A model generated the notes under the pieces. It saw only the letters and a program-made list of their open reading frames with translations, was not told the origin of the DNA and made no database searches. Positions 8,232 through 17,799 of a DNA stretch of 64,000 bases are shown here, in pieces (position 1 is the stretch's first letter; every line of letters begins with the position of its first letter). Origin of the DNA: GCA-2794515 sp034436155 (GTDB lineage Bacteria > Chloroflexota > Anaerolineae > Aggregatilineales > Phototrophicaceae); assembly GCA_034436155.1 (NCBI GenBank), contig DAOTVP010000110.1, positions 10,738-74,737 on the forward strand. The letters run 5' to 3'. The position numbers and the translations under genes were made by a program.

Positions 8232-8924
8232 ATGAATATCCATACCCAATTTCCCTATCTCAATCAATTAGCACCCGAAGAAGCAACGGCGCTAACGGCG
8301 TGCATGTCTGAGTTATCGCTTCGGAATGGGCAATATTTATTTCATCTGGGAGACCCCGCCGATTCTCTGTATTTTTTGATTTCGGGCATGATGAAAATCA
8401 GCTATGGCAACCCACGCGGAGACGAAGCCCCGATGGGATTTTTTCAGGCGGGGGATATATTTGGGCATCTGTTTTTGGGCAAATATCGCTTTCGGGTCGG
8501 CTCTGCGGTGGCGTTGACCGATTGTTTAGTCGGGCGTTTATGCGAAGCCGATTTTCTGCGCTTGGTCGAAACATATCCCCAAATGGGGATTTTATTCATG
8601 CGCCTGTTCGCCGATTATCAACGCGAATCGTTGGCACGACTTCACGCCCTGATGCACGTCGATGCACGCGCTCGTTTGTTAGGGGCATTGCTCAATTTTG
8701 CCCGTCATTTATGTTGCCCACAAGATGACTGGTTCAAACTGCCAAATACACTCACCCAAGCCGATATTGCCACCATCGCGGGCGTGAATCGGACGACTGC
8801 CAGTTTGCTCATCAACGAATTTCGGCGCGATGGCATCTTAGGCGGTCATGGGCGCGTCTTGACGGTTAATATCCAAGCAGTACGCGCCATCCTCGAAGCG
8901 CAAGGTCTCGAAATCCTCGAATAA
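8232..8924 (+). CDS. Crp/Fnr-family transcriptional regulator
   Basis: 230 residues from the ATG at 8232; the frame extends upstream but that part is not protein-like. Residues 15-125 form a cyclic-nucleotide-binding beta-roll (LRNGQYLFHLGDPADSLYFLISGMMKI). A long dimerisation helix follows, then the HTH_Crp domain with TQADIATIAGVNRTTASLLINEF at about 178-200. No Cys cluster for an iron-sulfur centre is evident, so it is not a classical Fnr; the effector is unknown. The ribosome site is weak. A perfect 10-bp inverted repeat lies 51 nt beyond its stop and ahead of the kinase gene, a possible target site. Confidence 0.85.
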   Translation: MNIHTQFPYLNQLAPEEATALTACMSELSLRNGQYLFHLGDPADSLYFLISGMMKISYGNPRGDEAPMGFFQAGDIFGHLFLGKYRFRVGSAVALTDCLVGRLCEADFLRLVETYPQMGILFMRLFADYQRESLARLHALMHVDARARLLGALLNFARHLCCPQDDWFKLPNTLTQADIATIAGVNRTTASLLINEFRRDGILGGHGRVLTVNIQAVRAILEAQGLEILE

Positions 8925-8975
8925 CCTGCTCAAAAACACACCACCCAGCACCATTCTGATAAACCTCTAACAATC

Positions 8976-9005
8976 ATTATGCAATAATGTGATTAATTGC
9001 ATAAT
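8976..9005. promoter_or_regulatory. Perfect inverted repeat, candidate operator
   Basis: ATTATGCAAT, 10-bp spacer, ATTGCATAAT. The arms are exact complements with centres 20 bp apart (two helical turns). It lies between the Crp-family gene and the kinase-STAND gene starting at 9103. No T-run follows, so it does not look like a terminator. Ownership by the Crp-family protein is only a guess. Confidence 0.5.
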
Positions 9006-9102
9006 TTGATTTGTTTTGAAAAAGCGCACATCCATGCTAAAATTAAACCAATGGGTCAGAAGACATCACCAGTCACCACTAGGTCGCCAGAGGAGGGATG
9101 CT

Positions 9103-12100
9103 GTGCAAATTGGTGGACGTTACGAGATTATCGAGACCATCGGAATCGGTGGTATGGGGTCGGTGTATAAAGCACATGACCAAAAAACAGGGATGTACGT
9201 TGCCATCAAGCACCTCAAACCCGAAGCGGTCGCCAAAGATGCCAGCCTTGTCAAACGCTTCACCCGTGAAGCCGAAGCCTTGCGCCAGCTTGATCATCCC
9301 AACATCGTCAAAATCTTAAATACCGAGTATATCGAAGCCGAACATTTTTTGGTGATGGAGTTGGTCACAGGCGGGTCATTGGCGCAAAAAATCCGCGAAA
9401 ATTATCGTTTTTCGATCGAAGAGGTGGTGCGTTTGGGCTTAGAATTATCCGATGCGCTCACCCGCGCCCATCACATGCGGATTATCCACCGCGACATTAA
9501 ACCTGCCAATGTGTTGATTGCCGATGACGGCACCCCACGCCTGACCGATTTTGGTGTGGCACGCCTCGATAACGAAGAGCGCATGACACAAAGTGGCGTG
9601 GCGATTGGCACGCTGGATTATATCGCGCCAGAAGGCTTAAACGGCGTGGTAGATGACCCGCGCTCGGATATTTGGTCATTTGGGGTGATGCTGTTTGAAT
9701 TGCTGACGGGGCAACGTCCGTTTGTGGGCAAAAATATCAGCCAAGTGGTCAAATCGATTTTGGTCGATAACCCGCCTGATTTAGAGACCATCCGCCCTGA
9801 TGCGCCGATTGCATTGATTGACCTGATTGGTCGGATGTTACAAAAAGACCCCGCCCAACGCATTGGCAGTATTCGCTTGGTCGGCGCAGAATTAGAGCAA
9901 ATTTTGGCGCAACAAAATGGGGATGCGCCCGTGATGCCTCGCATCACCACCGAGACCCCACGCTTAATGACGGTCAAACATAACCTCCCCGCCGATACCA
10001 CCCCATTTGTTGGGCGCGAATCGGAATTAATCGAATTGAGACGGCTCATCACATCACCTAAAATTCGGCTCGTCTCGGTGATTGCACAAGGGGGCATGGG
10101 CAAAACACGCCTCGCCTTGCAAATCGGGCATGAATTTGCGGGGCTTATTCATCAAGCCGACCTCAACACCGAACAACGCGCATATTGGCGCAATGGTATC
10201 TTCTTCGTGGCGCTTGCGCCGCTGAATAATCCCGATGATATTGTGACGGCGATTGGCAACGCGGTTGGCTATACGTTCAAAACAGGCGAAGATAATAAAA
10301 CGCAATTGCTCACTTTTTTGAGCGATAAACACATGTTACTCATCCTCGACAACTTTGAACACCTTCTCCCTGGCGCGACCATCGTGGATGAGATACTCAC
10401 ACATGCGCCATCTGTCAAAATTATCGTCACATCGCGGGTGAGGCTCAATCTGACCAGTGAAAATTTATTCACCCTCGAAGGCATGGATTTCCCCGATTGG
10501 GAAACGCCCGAAGATGCCCTCACCTATAGCGCCGTGATCTTATTCATGCAAAGTGCCACCCGCGTCCGCGCCGATTTTGAATTGCAACCCGAACATTTGC
10601 AATATGTGGCGCGGATTTGTCGGTTGGTGGGCGGTCTACCGCTCGCTATTTTGTTGGCGGCATCGTAGATCGAAATGCTCACACCACAAGAAATCGCCGA
10701 TGAAATCGCCAAAAGTCTCGATTTTCTCGAAAGTGATATGCGCGATTTACCAGAACGGCATCACAGCATCCGCGCCGTGTTCGATTATTCATGGAATTTA
10801 TTAGACGAGGCAGAACGCACCGCTTTTATGAATCTATCGCTATTTTCGGGTGGATTCACCCGCGAATCGGCACAAAAAGCGGTTGGCGCATCGTTGCGCG
10901 TGTTGACAAATCTGGTGAATGCCTCGCTGGTTCGGCGTTCACCCAATAGCGGACGGTATGATATTCACGAATTATTGCGCCAATATGCCGAAGAACGCCT
11001 GAAAAAGAGCGGGCGCTACGATGCGATTTTTGCCGATTATGCCCGTCACTATCTGACATTTTTGGCGGAACGCCACACCGATTTGCAAGGCAAACGACAA
11101 CTGGGCGCATTGGATGAAATCGGCACAGAAATCGAAAATATCCGCCGTGCATGGCGTTGGGCGTTGGATAACCAACAGACAGATTTACTCATGCCCGCCA
11201 TCGAACCGTTGCACCTGTTCGGCTTGATGCGCTCGTATCAGGCGTTAGGGAAGAAAATATTCACCATCACCCGCCAACAGTTCACACAATCTACCCACCC
11301 TGCGTTATGGGCAAAATTGACGGTGCGCTTCCCTGATGTCGATGACAAAATCCAAGATACGTATCGCACATGCCTAAACATTGCCCGCCAAAATAAAGAC
11401 AAGTGTGAAGAGGGGTATTGCTTACGCATGTTGGGCGTATCGTTAGCGCACCACGATGAAAATATCGCTGAGGGATTGCCGATTTTAGAGCAAGCGTTGG
11501 CGCTATTTCAATCGATACATGCCGATTTTTATGCCGCCCAAGTCATGGATGATATGGCGTATGCCTACACCATTGTTGCCGATGCCGAAAATCATCGCAA
11601 ATATGGCGAGATGTGCCTCGCGCTACGGCGTAAAATTGGCGATGTCGTCCGCACAGCCGATGTCATCATGAATTTGGCGAGTACCAATATCTTAGGGGGC
11701 GATTTTCGGGATATTATATCGGTATACGCCGAAGCCGAAAAAATTTATCGCATGACCAACAACTTAGCAGGGTTATCTCATTCGTATGGGTTGCAAGCCT
11801 ATAGCCATTTGCAATTGGGCGATAAAGATGTGGCGCTCGAAAAAGCGCAAAAGAGTTACGATATTGCCCGCGATGTACGTGATGTTGAGGGCATCATTTA
11901 CGGCGCGAATGTATTAAGTGTGTGGCATATCGCCTTTGGCGACTTGCAAAAAGGCAAAGCCTATCATGATGAAGTGCTGGGGCTGATTTCTAAGGTTCAC
12001 TATCCATTATTTACACTTGAATTTATCAATGGATTACTGGGCATCACCGAAAAGCGGTATGATGTGGTGATGGATTTGATTCGCACTCGTCTGAGGCAAG

Positions 12101-12393
12101 TCCGCGAGAATAACACCCCCAATTTTGGCATGACCGCCGCGTTGTTTTATCTGGTGATGCGCGTCCAACAAGGGCAAGCCACACCTGATGATTTAGTCCG
12201 TGTGAGCAGTGTAGAAGCCTTCATTCACGCAATTTATGGTGGTTCTTGGATAAACCACTGGCAACTCTATCATAATGCGCTGGCGGCGCTCAAAGACAAA
12301 TGGGGCGCAGATACTTACAATGCGCTTTGGGCGCGTGGTGATGCCGATACCATCTTGTCACAATTCTTAACATGGGCAGATGACATGCTCTAG
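9103..12393 (+). pseudogene. Ser/Thr protein kinase - STAND ATPase - TPR protein interrupted by one amber codon
   Basis: Start taken at the GTG at 9103, with AGGAGGG (9091-9097) 5-6 nt upstream; this start aligns exactly with the intact paralogue at 27322 (V/M-x-IG-x-RY). A Hanks kinase (GIGGMGSVYK loop, AIKHLK lysine, HRDIKPAN at residue 129, DFG) precedes a STAND NTPase (Walker A GGMGKT near 333, Walker B LLILDNFEHL near 413). The frame then stops at TAG (10666-10668) and continues in the same frame to 12393 with STAND helical and TPR-like sequence. Both paralogues have TGG (Trp) at the stop position. The gene is therefore nonsense-interrupted: pseudogene, readthrough, sequencing error, or two polypeptides (521 aa, and a restart at 10675). 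The kinase half looks intact. Confidence 0.85.
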
Positions 12394-12408
12394 GTCATAA
12401 TGGTTCTT

Positions 12409-12433
12409 AATGGGTATCGACATGATACCCATT
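12409..12433 (+). terminator. Hairpin after the kinase-STAND gene
   Basis: AATGGGTATC, loop GACAT, GATACCCATT: a perfect 10-bp stem starting 16 nt after the stop at 12393. No T-run follows, so it may be an mRNA-end stem rather than an efficient terminator. Confidence 0.5.
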
Positions 12434-12476
12434 CAAATATCCCCTGAAACATGAAGAAAACTCCACATTTTGCATT

Positions 12477-12504
12477 TTGTCTTAGCTGAAAATGCTGTTA
12501 TAAT
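12477..12504 (+). promoter_or_regulatory. Sigma70-type promoter for the peptide ABC ATPase pair
   Basis: TTGTCT (12477-12482), a 16-bp spacer and a perfect TATAAT (12499-12504), 56 nt before the TTG start at 12560. Confidence 0.55.
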
Positions 12505-12559
12505 TCATCGCGTGAGTTTAAACAAATTATAATGTAGTTTTTATAAGGAGAGTGCGACC

Positions 12560-13591
12560 TTGGGTGTACTTTTAGAGGTCAAAGACCTTGTTACTCGATT
12601 TTATACGCAAGAAGGCATCGTGTATGCCGTGAATGGTGTTTCGTACACCCTCAACGAAGGCGAAACATTAGGGATAGTCGGCGAGAGCGGTAGCGGTAAA
12701 AGTGTTCACGCGCTTTCGATGCTCGGTCTCATCCCCATGCCACCCGGTAAAATAGAAAATGGACAAGTGTTGTTTCAGGGTCGTGATTTGCTCAAATTGA
12801 GCAAAGACGAAATGCGTCTGGTGCGCGGGGCAGAAATCGCCATGATTTTCCAAGACCCGATGACCTCGCTCAACCCCGTCCTCACCATCGGTACACAATT
12901 GACCGAAGGCTTAAAATTGCATCTCGGCATGAATCAGGCGCAAGCAGAACGACGTGCCGCCGAATTGTTGGATATGGTCGGGATCCCCGATGCGCGTAAA
13001 CGGCTCAATAATTATCCACATCAATTTTCGGGCGGGATGCGCCAACGGGTGATGATTGCCATCGGCTTATCGTGCAATCCGAAGTTGTTGATTGCCGATG
13101 AACCCACCACCGCGCTCGATGTGACCATCCAAGCGCAAATTATCGAACTGGTCAAACGCCTGCGCGATGAACTCAAAATGGCGATGATTTGGATTACGCA
13201 CGACTTGGGCGTGGTGGCGGGTATTGCCGATACCATCCAAGTGATGTATGCTGGTCAAATCATGGAACGCGGTCCGATTAAAGCCGTGTTCGAGAACCCA
13301 CGCAGTGCCTATACGCTCGGATTGCTCAATTCGCTCCCGCGTGTAGATGCTGAAGGTGGTGGGCAACGCCTGACACAAATTGAAGGCTCACCCCCCGATA
13401 TGCGGATTAAACCCGTAGGCGATCCCTTCGCCCCACGTAACCCGCTTTATCGGACAGAACGCTGTTTTACAGAAACCCCACCCCTACATCAAGTTGCGGA
13501 TAGTGTCCCCGGTCACATGGTAGCGGCATGGTACGATTTGCCCGCCCTTCGTAAACAACACGAAATGGAGAAAATGCAACATGGAAGTTAA
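12560..13591 (+). CDS. dppD: Dipeptide/oligopeptide ABC transporter ATP-binding protein (DppD/OppD-like)
   Basis: 343 residues from a TTG start with AAGGAG (12545-12550) 9 nt upstream. Walker A GESGSGKS near residue 38, Q-loop MIFQDPMTSLNPV, signature FSGGMRQRV, Walker B LLIADEPTTALD and a C-terminal oligo_HPY region identify the OppD/DppD branch. It would energise uptake of peptides (or nickel/sugars in some relatives) with DppF and two permeases. No permease or binding protein is adjacent. The C-terminal cysteine motif that is usual in the family is mostly gone (DPFAPRNPLYRTERCF, one Cys), while its partner keeps four. Confidence 0.92.
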   Translation: MGVLLEVKDLVTRFYTQEGIVYAVNGVSYTLNEGETLGIVGESGSGKSVHALSMLGLIPMPPGKIENGQVLFQGRDLLKLSKDEMRLVRGAEIAMIFQDPMTSLNPVLTIGTQLTEGLKLHLGMNQAQAERRAAELLDMVGIPDARKRLNNYPHQFSGGMRQRVMIAIGLSCNPKLLIADEPTTALDVTIQAQIIELVKRLRDELKMAMIWITHDLGVVAGIADTIQVMYAGQIMERGPIKAVFENPRSAYTLGLLNSLPRVDAEGGGQRLTQIEGSPPDMRIKPVGDPFAPRNPLYRTERCFTETPPLHQVADSVPGHMVAAWYDLPALRKQHEMEKMQHGS

Positions 13592-14603
13592 GACGGCTAC
13601 GTCAACACAAGAGACCAAGCAAGAACGCGAAGTCATCTTGAGTGTGCGCGGATTGAAAAAATATTTCCCCATCACATCGGGGATCATCATCCAACGACAA
13701 GTCGGCGCGGTGAAAGCTGTCGATTCGGTGGATTTTGATGTGTATAAAGGCGAGACGCTCGGTTTGGTGGGCGAATCGGGGTGTGGCAAAAGCACCACAG
13801 GGCGTACCGTGTTGCAATTGTATCGACCAACGGCTGGCTCGGTCATGTTTGAAGGCGAAGAACTCACCACCCTGCGCGGGGATGAATTACGCCGTATCCG
13901 TCGGCGGATGCAAATCATCTTCCAAGACCCATTTGCCTCGCTCAATCCGCGTATGACGGTGGGTAACATCGTCAGCGAACCGCTCGCCATCCATAATGTG
14001 ATGAGCAAAAAAGAGCGCAAACAATTTGTCGAAGAATTGTTGGTCAAAGTGGGCTTGAATCCGTTTTATATCAACCGTTACCCGCATGAATTTTCGGGTG
14101 GGCAACGGCAACGCATTGGTATCGCTCGTGCGTTGGCGCTCAATCCCTCGTTTATCGTGGCGGATGAGCCGATTTCGGCGTTGGATGTGTCTATTCAGGC
14201 GCAAGTGGTGAATTTGCTCGAAGATTTGCAAAAAGAACTCAACCTGACCTACTTATTCATCGCCCATGACCTGAGTATGGTGCGTCATATTTGTGACCGC
14301 GTGGCGGTGATGTATTTGGGCAAAATTGTCGAATTGGGTCCGACCAACGCGGTGTATAATAACCCGCTTCACCCCTACACCCAATCGTTGCTATCGGCTG
14401 TGCCTGTGCCAGACCCGTCTGTCGAAGAAACACGCCAACACATCATCCTGAGTGGCGATGTGCCAAGCCCCGCGAATCCGCCAAAAGGGTGCAATTTCAA
14501 TACGCGCTGTCCAGTGCCGATTGATTATTGCTATCACGAACCCGACCCCGAATTGGTGGAGATGGAACCCGGACACTTTGTCGCCTGCCACCGCGTAACG
14601 TGA
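13581..14603 (+). CDS. dppF: Dipeptide/oligopeptide ABC transporter ATP-binding protein (DppF/OppF-like)
   Basis: 340 residues, overlapping the end of dppD by 11 nt, so translation is coupled. Walker A GESGCGKST, Q-loop IIFQDPFASLNPRM, signature FSGGQRQRI, Walker B FIVADEPISALD and H-loop FIAHDLSMV are complete. The C-terminal oligo_HPY extension carries GCNFNTRCPVPIDYC plus a later ACH, the Cys pattern typical of this family. The pair forms the ATPase heterodimer of a peptide-type importer. The permeases must be encoded elsewhere. A bidirectional terminator follows directly. Confidence 0.92.
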   Translation: MEVKTATSTQETKQEREVILSVRGLKKYFPITSGIIIQRQVGAVKAVDSVDFDVYKGETLGLVGESGCGKSTTGRTVLQLYRPTAGSVMFEGEELTTLRGDELRRIRRRMQIIFQDPFASLNPRMTVGNIVSEPLAIHNVMSKKERKQFVEELLVKVGLNPFYINRYPHEFSGGQRQRIGIARALALNPSFIVADEPISALDVSIQAQVVNLLEDLQKELNLTYLFIAHDLSMVRHICDRVAVMYLGKIVELGPTNAVYNNPLHPYTQSLLSAVPVPDPSVEETRQHIILSGDVPSPANPPKGCNFNTRCPVPIDYCYHEPDPELVEMEPGHFVACHRVT

Positions 14604-14615
14604 TAATAAGCAAAT

Positions 14616-14646
14616 AAAAAAATTCCCGTGAGAACGGGAATTTTTT
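14616..14646. terminator. Bidirectional intrinsic terminator between convergent genes
   Basis: AAAAAATTCCCGT, GAGA loop, ACGGGAATTTTTT: a long stem with A- and T-runs on the two sides. It serves dppF on the plus strand and overlaps the stop codon of the minus-strand Uma2 gene (14645-14647). Confidence 0.9.
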
Positions 14647-15205
14647 ATTCCTCAAAAATGTCTTTGACCACTAACTTGAAATTCGGCAACAAATCGGGCG
14701 CATCGAGTACATCATCCAACCCCAACACACGCGGATGATGCCCCATTTGGTGAATTTCGACCTGTTTATCATCCGTATCCACCACCCAGACAATTGTCCC
14801 CGCGTTCAGATACCCCGAAATTTGACGCCGTAAATCGCGTAATTCAGATTTATTCCCGCTATCGGATATGACCTCAATGGCTAAATCGGGTGGCAAATTG
14901 TGATATCCCTTTTTGCTAACAGATGGATGTTTCGCATAGGATATAAAACCAACATCTGGTGCATAACGGTCATCATTGACCTTATACCCGCCCTGTTCAC
15001 CAGATAGCAATCCAATCTTATTTTGAAGCAAATAAACAAACAGAAAACCCGCGATTCGCATGGCAATAATCGAAGAATACAGATTAGACGGCATTTTTTC
15101 AACAATCTCCCCACTGATAAATTCAAATATCGCATCGCCTGTTTGGGTTTCTGCCCATTGGTCAAATTCGGTAGCGGTCATTTTTTGATGCGCTTCAAGT
15201 ACCAT
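14645..15205 (-). CDS. Uma2-family PD-(D/E)XK endonuclease-like protein, copy 1
   Basis: 186 residues. The Uma2 fold is recognised by MTATEFDQWAE at the start, YAPDVGFISY (catalytic Asp), PDLAIEVISD (catalytic Glu) and ISGYLNAGTIVWVVDTDDKQVEI. In the other two copies in this window the residue before I-x-x-Y is Lys (RKI, KKI), the expected third catalytic residue; here it is Gln (RRQI), so nuclease activity may be lost. Uma2 proteins are abundant in cyanobacteria and Chloroflexota and their biological role is unsettled. It is close to copies at 25867 and 30918. Its stop lies in the shared terminator. Confidence 0.85.
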   Translation of the reverse strand: MVLEAHQKMTATEFDQWAETQTGDAIFEFISGEIVEKMPSNLYSSIIAMRIAGFLFVYLLQNKIGLLSGEQGGYKVNDDRYAPDVGFISYAKHPSVSKKGYHNLPPDLAIEVISDSGNKSELRDLRRQISGYLNAGTIVWVVDTDDKQVEIHQMGHHPRVLGLDDVLDAPDLLPNFKLVVKDIFEE

Positions 15206-15252
15206 TGGTATGTATCCTCATCCCATGTTTTTTTAGATTATACCCCATTTTG

Positions 15253-17799
15253 TCACCGTATCATCATACGGCTACCACCTGCGCCTTTTTCGACCACGAT
15301 ATGCACAGGGAAGCTATCGCGCAATTCGTCAATATGCGTAATCACCAGCACCATCGCAAAATCGTCTTGAATCGCGGTGATGGCTTCGACCAATTTTGAG
15401 CGCCCCGTCTCGTCTTGTGTGCCGAATCCCTCATCAATAAACAGCGTTTGCAATTGCGCCCCTGCCCGTCGTGCCAATAATTGACTGAGCGCCACGCGCA
15501 AGGCGAAATTGATACGGAACGATTCCCCGCCCGAATACATCTCGTAACTGCGTTCACCCAGGTCATCGGCGATTTCAATATCCAGAACATCCTTCGAGCC
15601 ACCCGATATTTTTTCGGCTTGCGTTTTGAGCCGTAAATTCATGCGCCCATCGGTCATGCGCGTCAGCAAGTCGTTGGCGCTCCGTTCTAATTCGGGGATA
15701 GCCGCCTCGATGATGGTCAACGGCACACCATCTTTGCCAAAGGCTTTGCGTAATTCGGCATACACCGATTCATCTTGTTTGGCGATGTTGAGTTGGTTCA
15801 TCAGCGTCTCGCGCCGTTTGAGCGCGTTATCCATCGCCACCAATTGTTGACGGATGGTGTTCAATTTTTCAAAGGCGTTACGCTCACGGGTGGTCTGGAC
15901 GCGCATTTCTTCTTCACGCGCCTTAAATTCTGCCATGAGTGCCGTCAGGCGGGCGATTTCGAGGTCGAGTTCATCGATTTGCGTTTGGATTTGGGCTTGT
16001 GCCTCTAAAAGACGGGCTTTTTGCGCCTCGCCATCTTCGATGAGTTGTGTCACCGCAGGCGCAGAATCGAGCGCGATAGCCAGTTTGGTATGGAGCGATT
16101 CGTAGGTGATATGTTGCTCAATCATCTGGCGGGCGCTATCGTGTGACGATTCATCGTAACCCAAGCCGATTTGTTCTGTGTCGAGTTGCGCGAGGCGTTG
16201 ACGGGCTTCATGTGCATAATCATCGGCTTCAAGTTGCGCGATTAACCCGTCTAATTGTGGGATGAGCGCATCCAGTTGCGCTTGCGCCTCGTCCGCCTTT
16301 TGTCGACGTTCCGCCAATTTGCCCAATTGCGTGGTGACTTGGGGCAGGCGTTTGAGGTCTTTTTCGAGCGATTTTATCGTCTTATCATGCGCCTTATTTT
16401 GGGCATCTAAGTGTAACCATGATTCACGTATATCGGCATACAATTGGCGTTTTTGTTCAATTTCGGTGTTCAGTTGTGCCAATAAATCGTCTAAATGCGC
16501 TTGGGTGAGCGGTTGCCCACATAACGGACAGGTGGCGGAATCGCTGGCTTGAAGTGTCTCAATACGGTCTTTGAGGTCTTTACCTTCTGCTTCGAGCGTT
16601 TCGAGTTGCGTTTTGTATTTGGCGACTTGTTCTTTACCCGTCACCAATTGCTCACGGAGCGTATCTAATTCGGCTTGTTGCGCCGATAGTTCATCATATT
16701 CGGTTTGGAGTTGCGTCAATTCGTCCGACACATCATCATGAATCAGCGCCTCTAAATCGGCTATGCGCCGTTTCAGGTTTTCAATTTCACCCTCTAAACG
16801 CAAGCGGGCGGTGTTGAGTTCGGTCATGAGCTGATTGCGCTCATCTTTGATCGTGACCAGTTGTTTGAACTTTTCGCTGAGGGTGCTATCGACTTGGCGG
16901 GCTTGTTGCAGGGCGTTATAGCCCGTTTCGATGCGCTCACGCATATCCAACACGGTTTGATAATCGGCTAATTTTTGTTGATTCGCCTGAATGCGTCCAC
17001 GCACCTCTTCGATTTGGCGCGTCAATTCTCGAAAGCGCCCATCACGATCGACGCGGTTATTTTGCGCGTTGCGTAAATCGATGGGCGTGCTTTCGACCTC
17101 TTTCAGGCGTTGGCGGGCGTTTTCCAGCGCGACAGTCGCCTCTGAGTGGATGGTCTCGGCATGGGCATATTCGTGTTCTAGGGCGGGACGAGTGGCGAGT
17201 TCGCGGTCTATCTCGCCGATTTGCATCTCGAAAATCTCTTTTTTATGTTTGGCTTGGTTGGCGCGGTCTTTGGCAATTTCTTCATATTCACGCCATTGGT
17301 CTAACCCCAAAATATCCGCCAAAATTTTTTTGCGCTCGGCGGGGGCTTTGGTGGTGAACGAATCGGCTTTGCCCTGTTGCAAAAATGCCGAATTGGTGAA
17401 CGTGTCATAATCGAGCCGTAACAAAGCATTGATGCGCGGTTGCGCGTTGCGTAGCCCACTCTCCATGACCAAAAAATGCCCTTCGGGTTGTTGAGCAAAG
17501 AGGGTTAAATCGCCTGTGCTGGTTTTACCTTTGGCACGCCGACGCAACACCCGATACACCACGCCTTCATGCAGAAAATCCAACGTGACCGCCATATCAT
17601 GTTGCCCCAAATGCACCAAATCGTCATCGCGCTTGCCTCGCGCCCGTCCCCATAGCGCCCATGTGATGGCATCAAGAATAGACGACTTGCCCGCCCCATT
17701 CACACCTGTCAAACAGGCGAGATGAATCCCCTCAAAAATAAGCGGTTCTGGATTGCGATAGGGCAAAAAATTTTTGACCTCTAACCGAATCGGTATCAT
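15253..17799 (-). CDS. Rad50/SbcC-like SMC-family ATPase
   Basis: 848 residues from the ATG at 17799, which overlaps the stop of the upstream vWA gene as ATGA. Walker A GVNGAGKSS (about residue 30), long coiled coils, a zinc-hook CPLC near residue 424 at the exact middle, the ABC signature YSGGESFRINFALRVALSQLLA near 750 and Walker B TLFIDEGFGTQD are all in place. Such proteins tether and process DNA double-strand ends with an Mre11/SbcD nuclease. No SbcD gene is next to it, which is unusual; it is instead the last gene after BatA-like and DUF58 genes. The start choice follows the overlap and the first conserved residues (IRLEVKNF). Confidence 0.9.
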   Translation of the reverse strand: MIPIRLEVKNFLPYRNPEPLIFEGIHLACLTGVNGAGKSSILDAITWALWGRARGKRDDDLVHLGQHDMAVTLDFLHEGVVYRVLRRRAKGKTSTGDLTLFAQQPEGHFLVMESGLRNAQPRINALLRLDYDTFTNSAFLQQGKADSFTTKAPAERKKILADILGLDQWREYEEIAKDRANQAKHKKEIFEMQIGEIDRELATRPALEHEYAHAETIHSEATVALENARQRLKEVESTPIDLRNAQNNRVDRDGRFRELTRQIEEVRGRIQANQQKLADYQTVLDMRERIETGYNALQQARQVDSTLSEKFKQLVTIKDERNQLMTELNTARLRLEGEIENLKRRIADLEALIHDDVSDELTQLQTEYDELSAQQAELDTLREQLVTGKEQVAKYKTQLETLEAEGKDLKDRIETLQASDSATCPLCGQPLTQAHLDDLLAQLNTEIEQKRQLYADIRESWLHLDAQNKAHDKTIKSLEKDLKRLPQVTTQLGKLAERRQKADEAQAQLDALIPQLDGLIAQLEADDYAHEARQRLAQLDTEQIGLGYDESSHDSARQMIEQHITYESLHTKLAIALDSAPAVTQLIEDGEAQKARLLEAQAQIQTQIDELDLEIARLTALMAEFKAREEEMRVQTTRERNAFEKLNTIRQQLVAMDNALKRRETLMNQLNIAKQDESVYAELRKAFGKDGVPLTIIEAAIPELERSANDLLTRMTDGRMNLRLKTQAEKISGGSKDVLDIEIADDLGERSYEMYSGGESFRINFALRVALSQLLARRAGAQLQTLFIDEGFGTQDETGRSKLVEAITAIQDDFAMVLVITHIDELRDSFPVHIVVEKGAGGSRMMIR

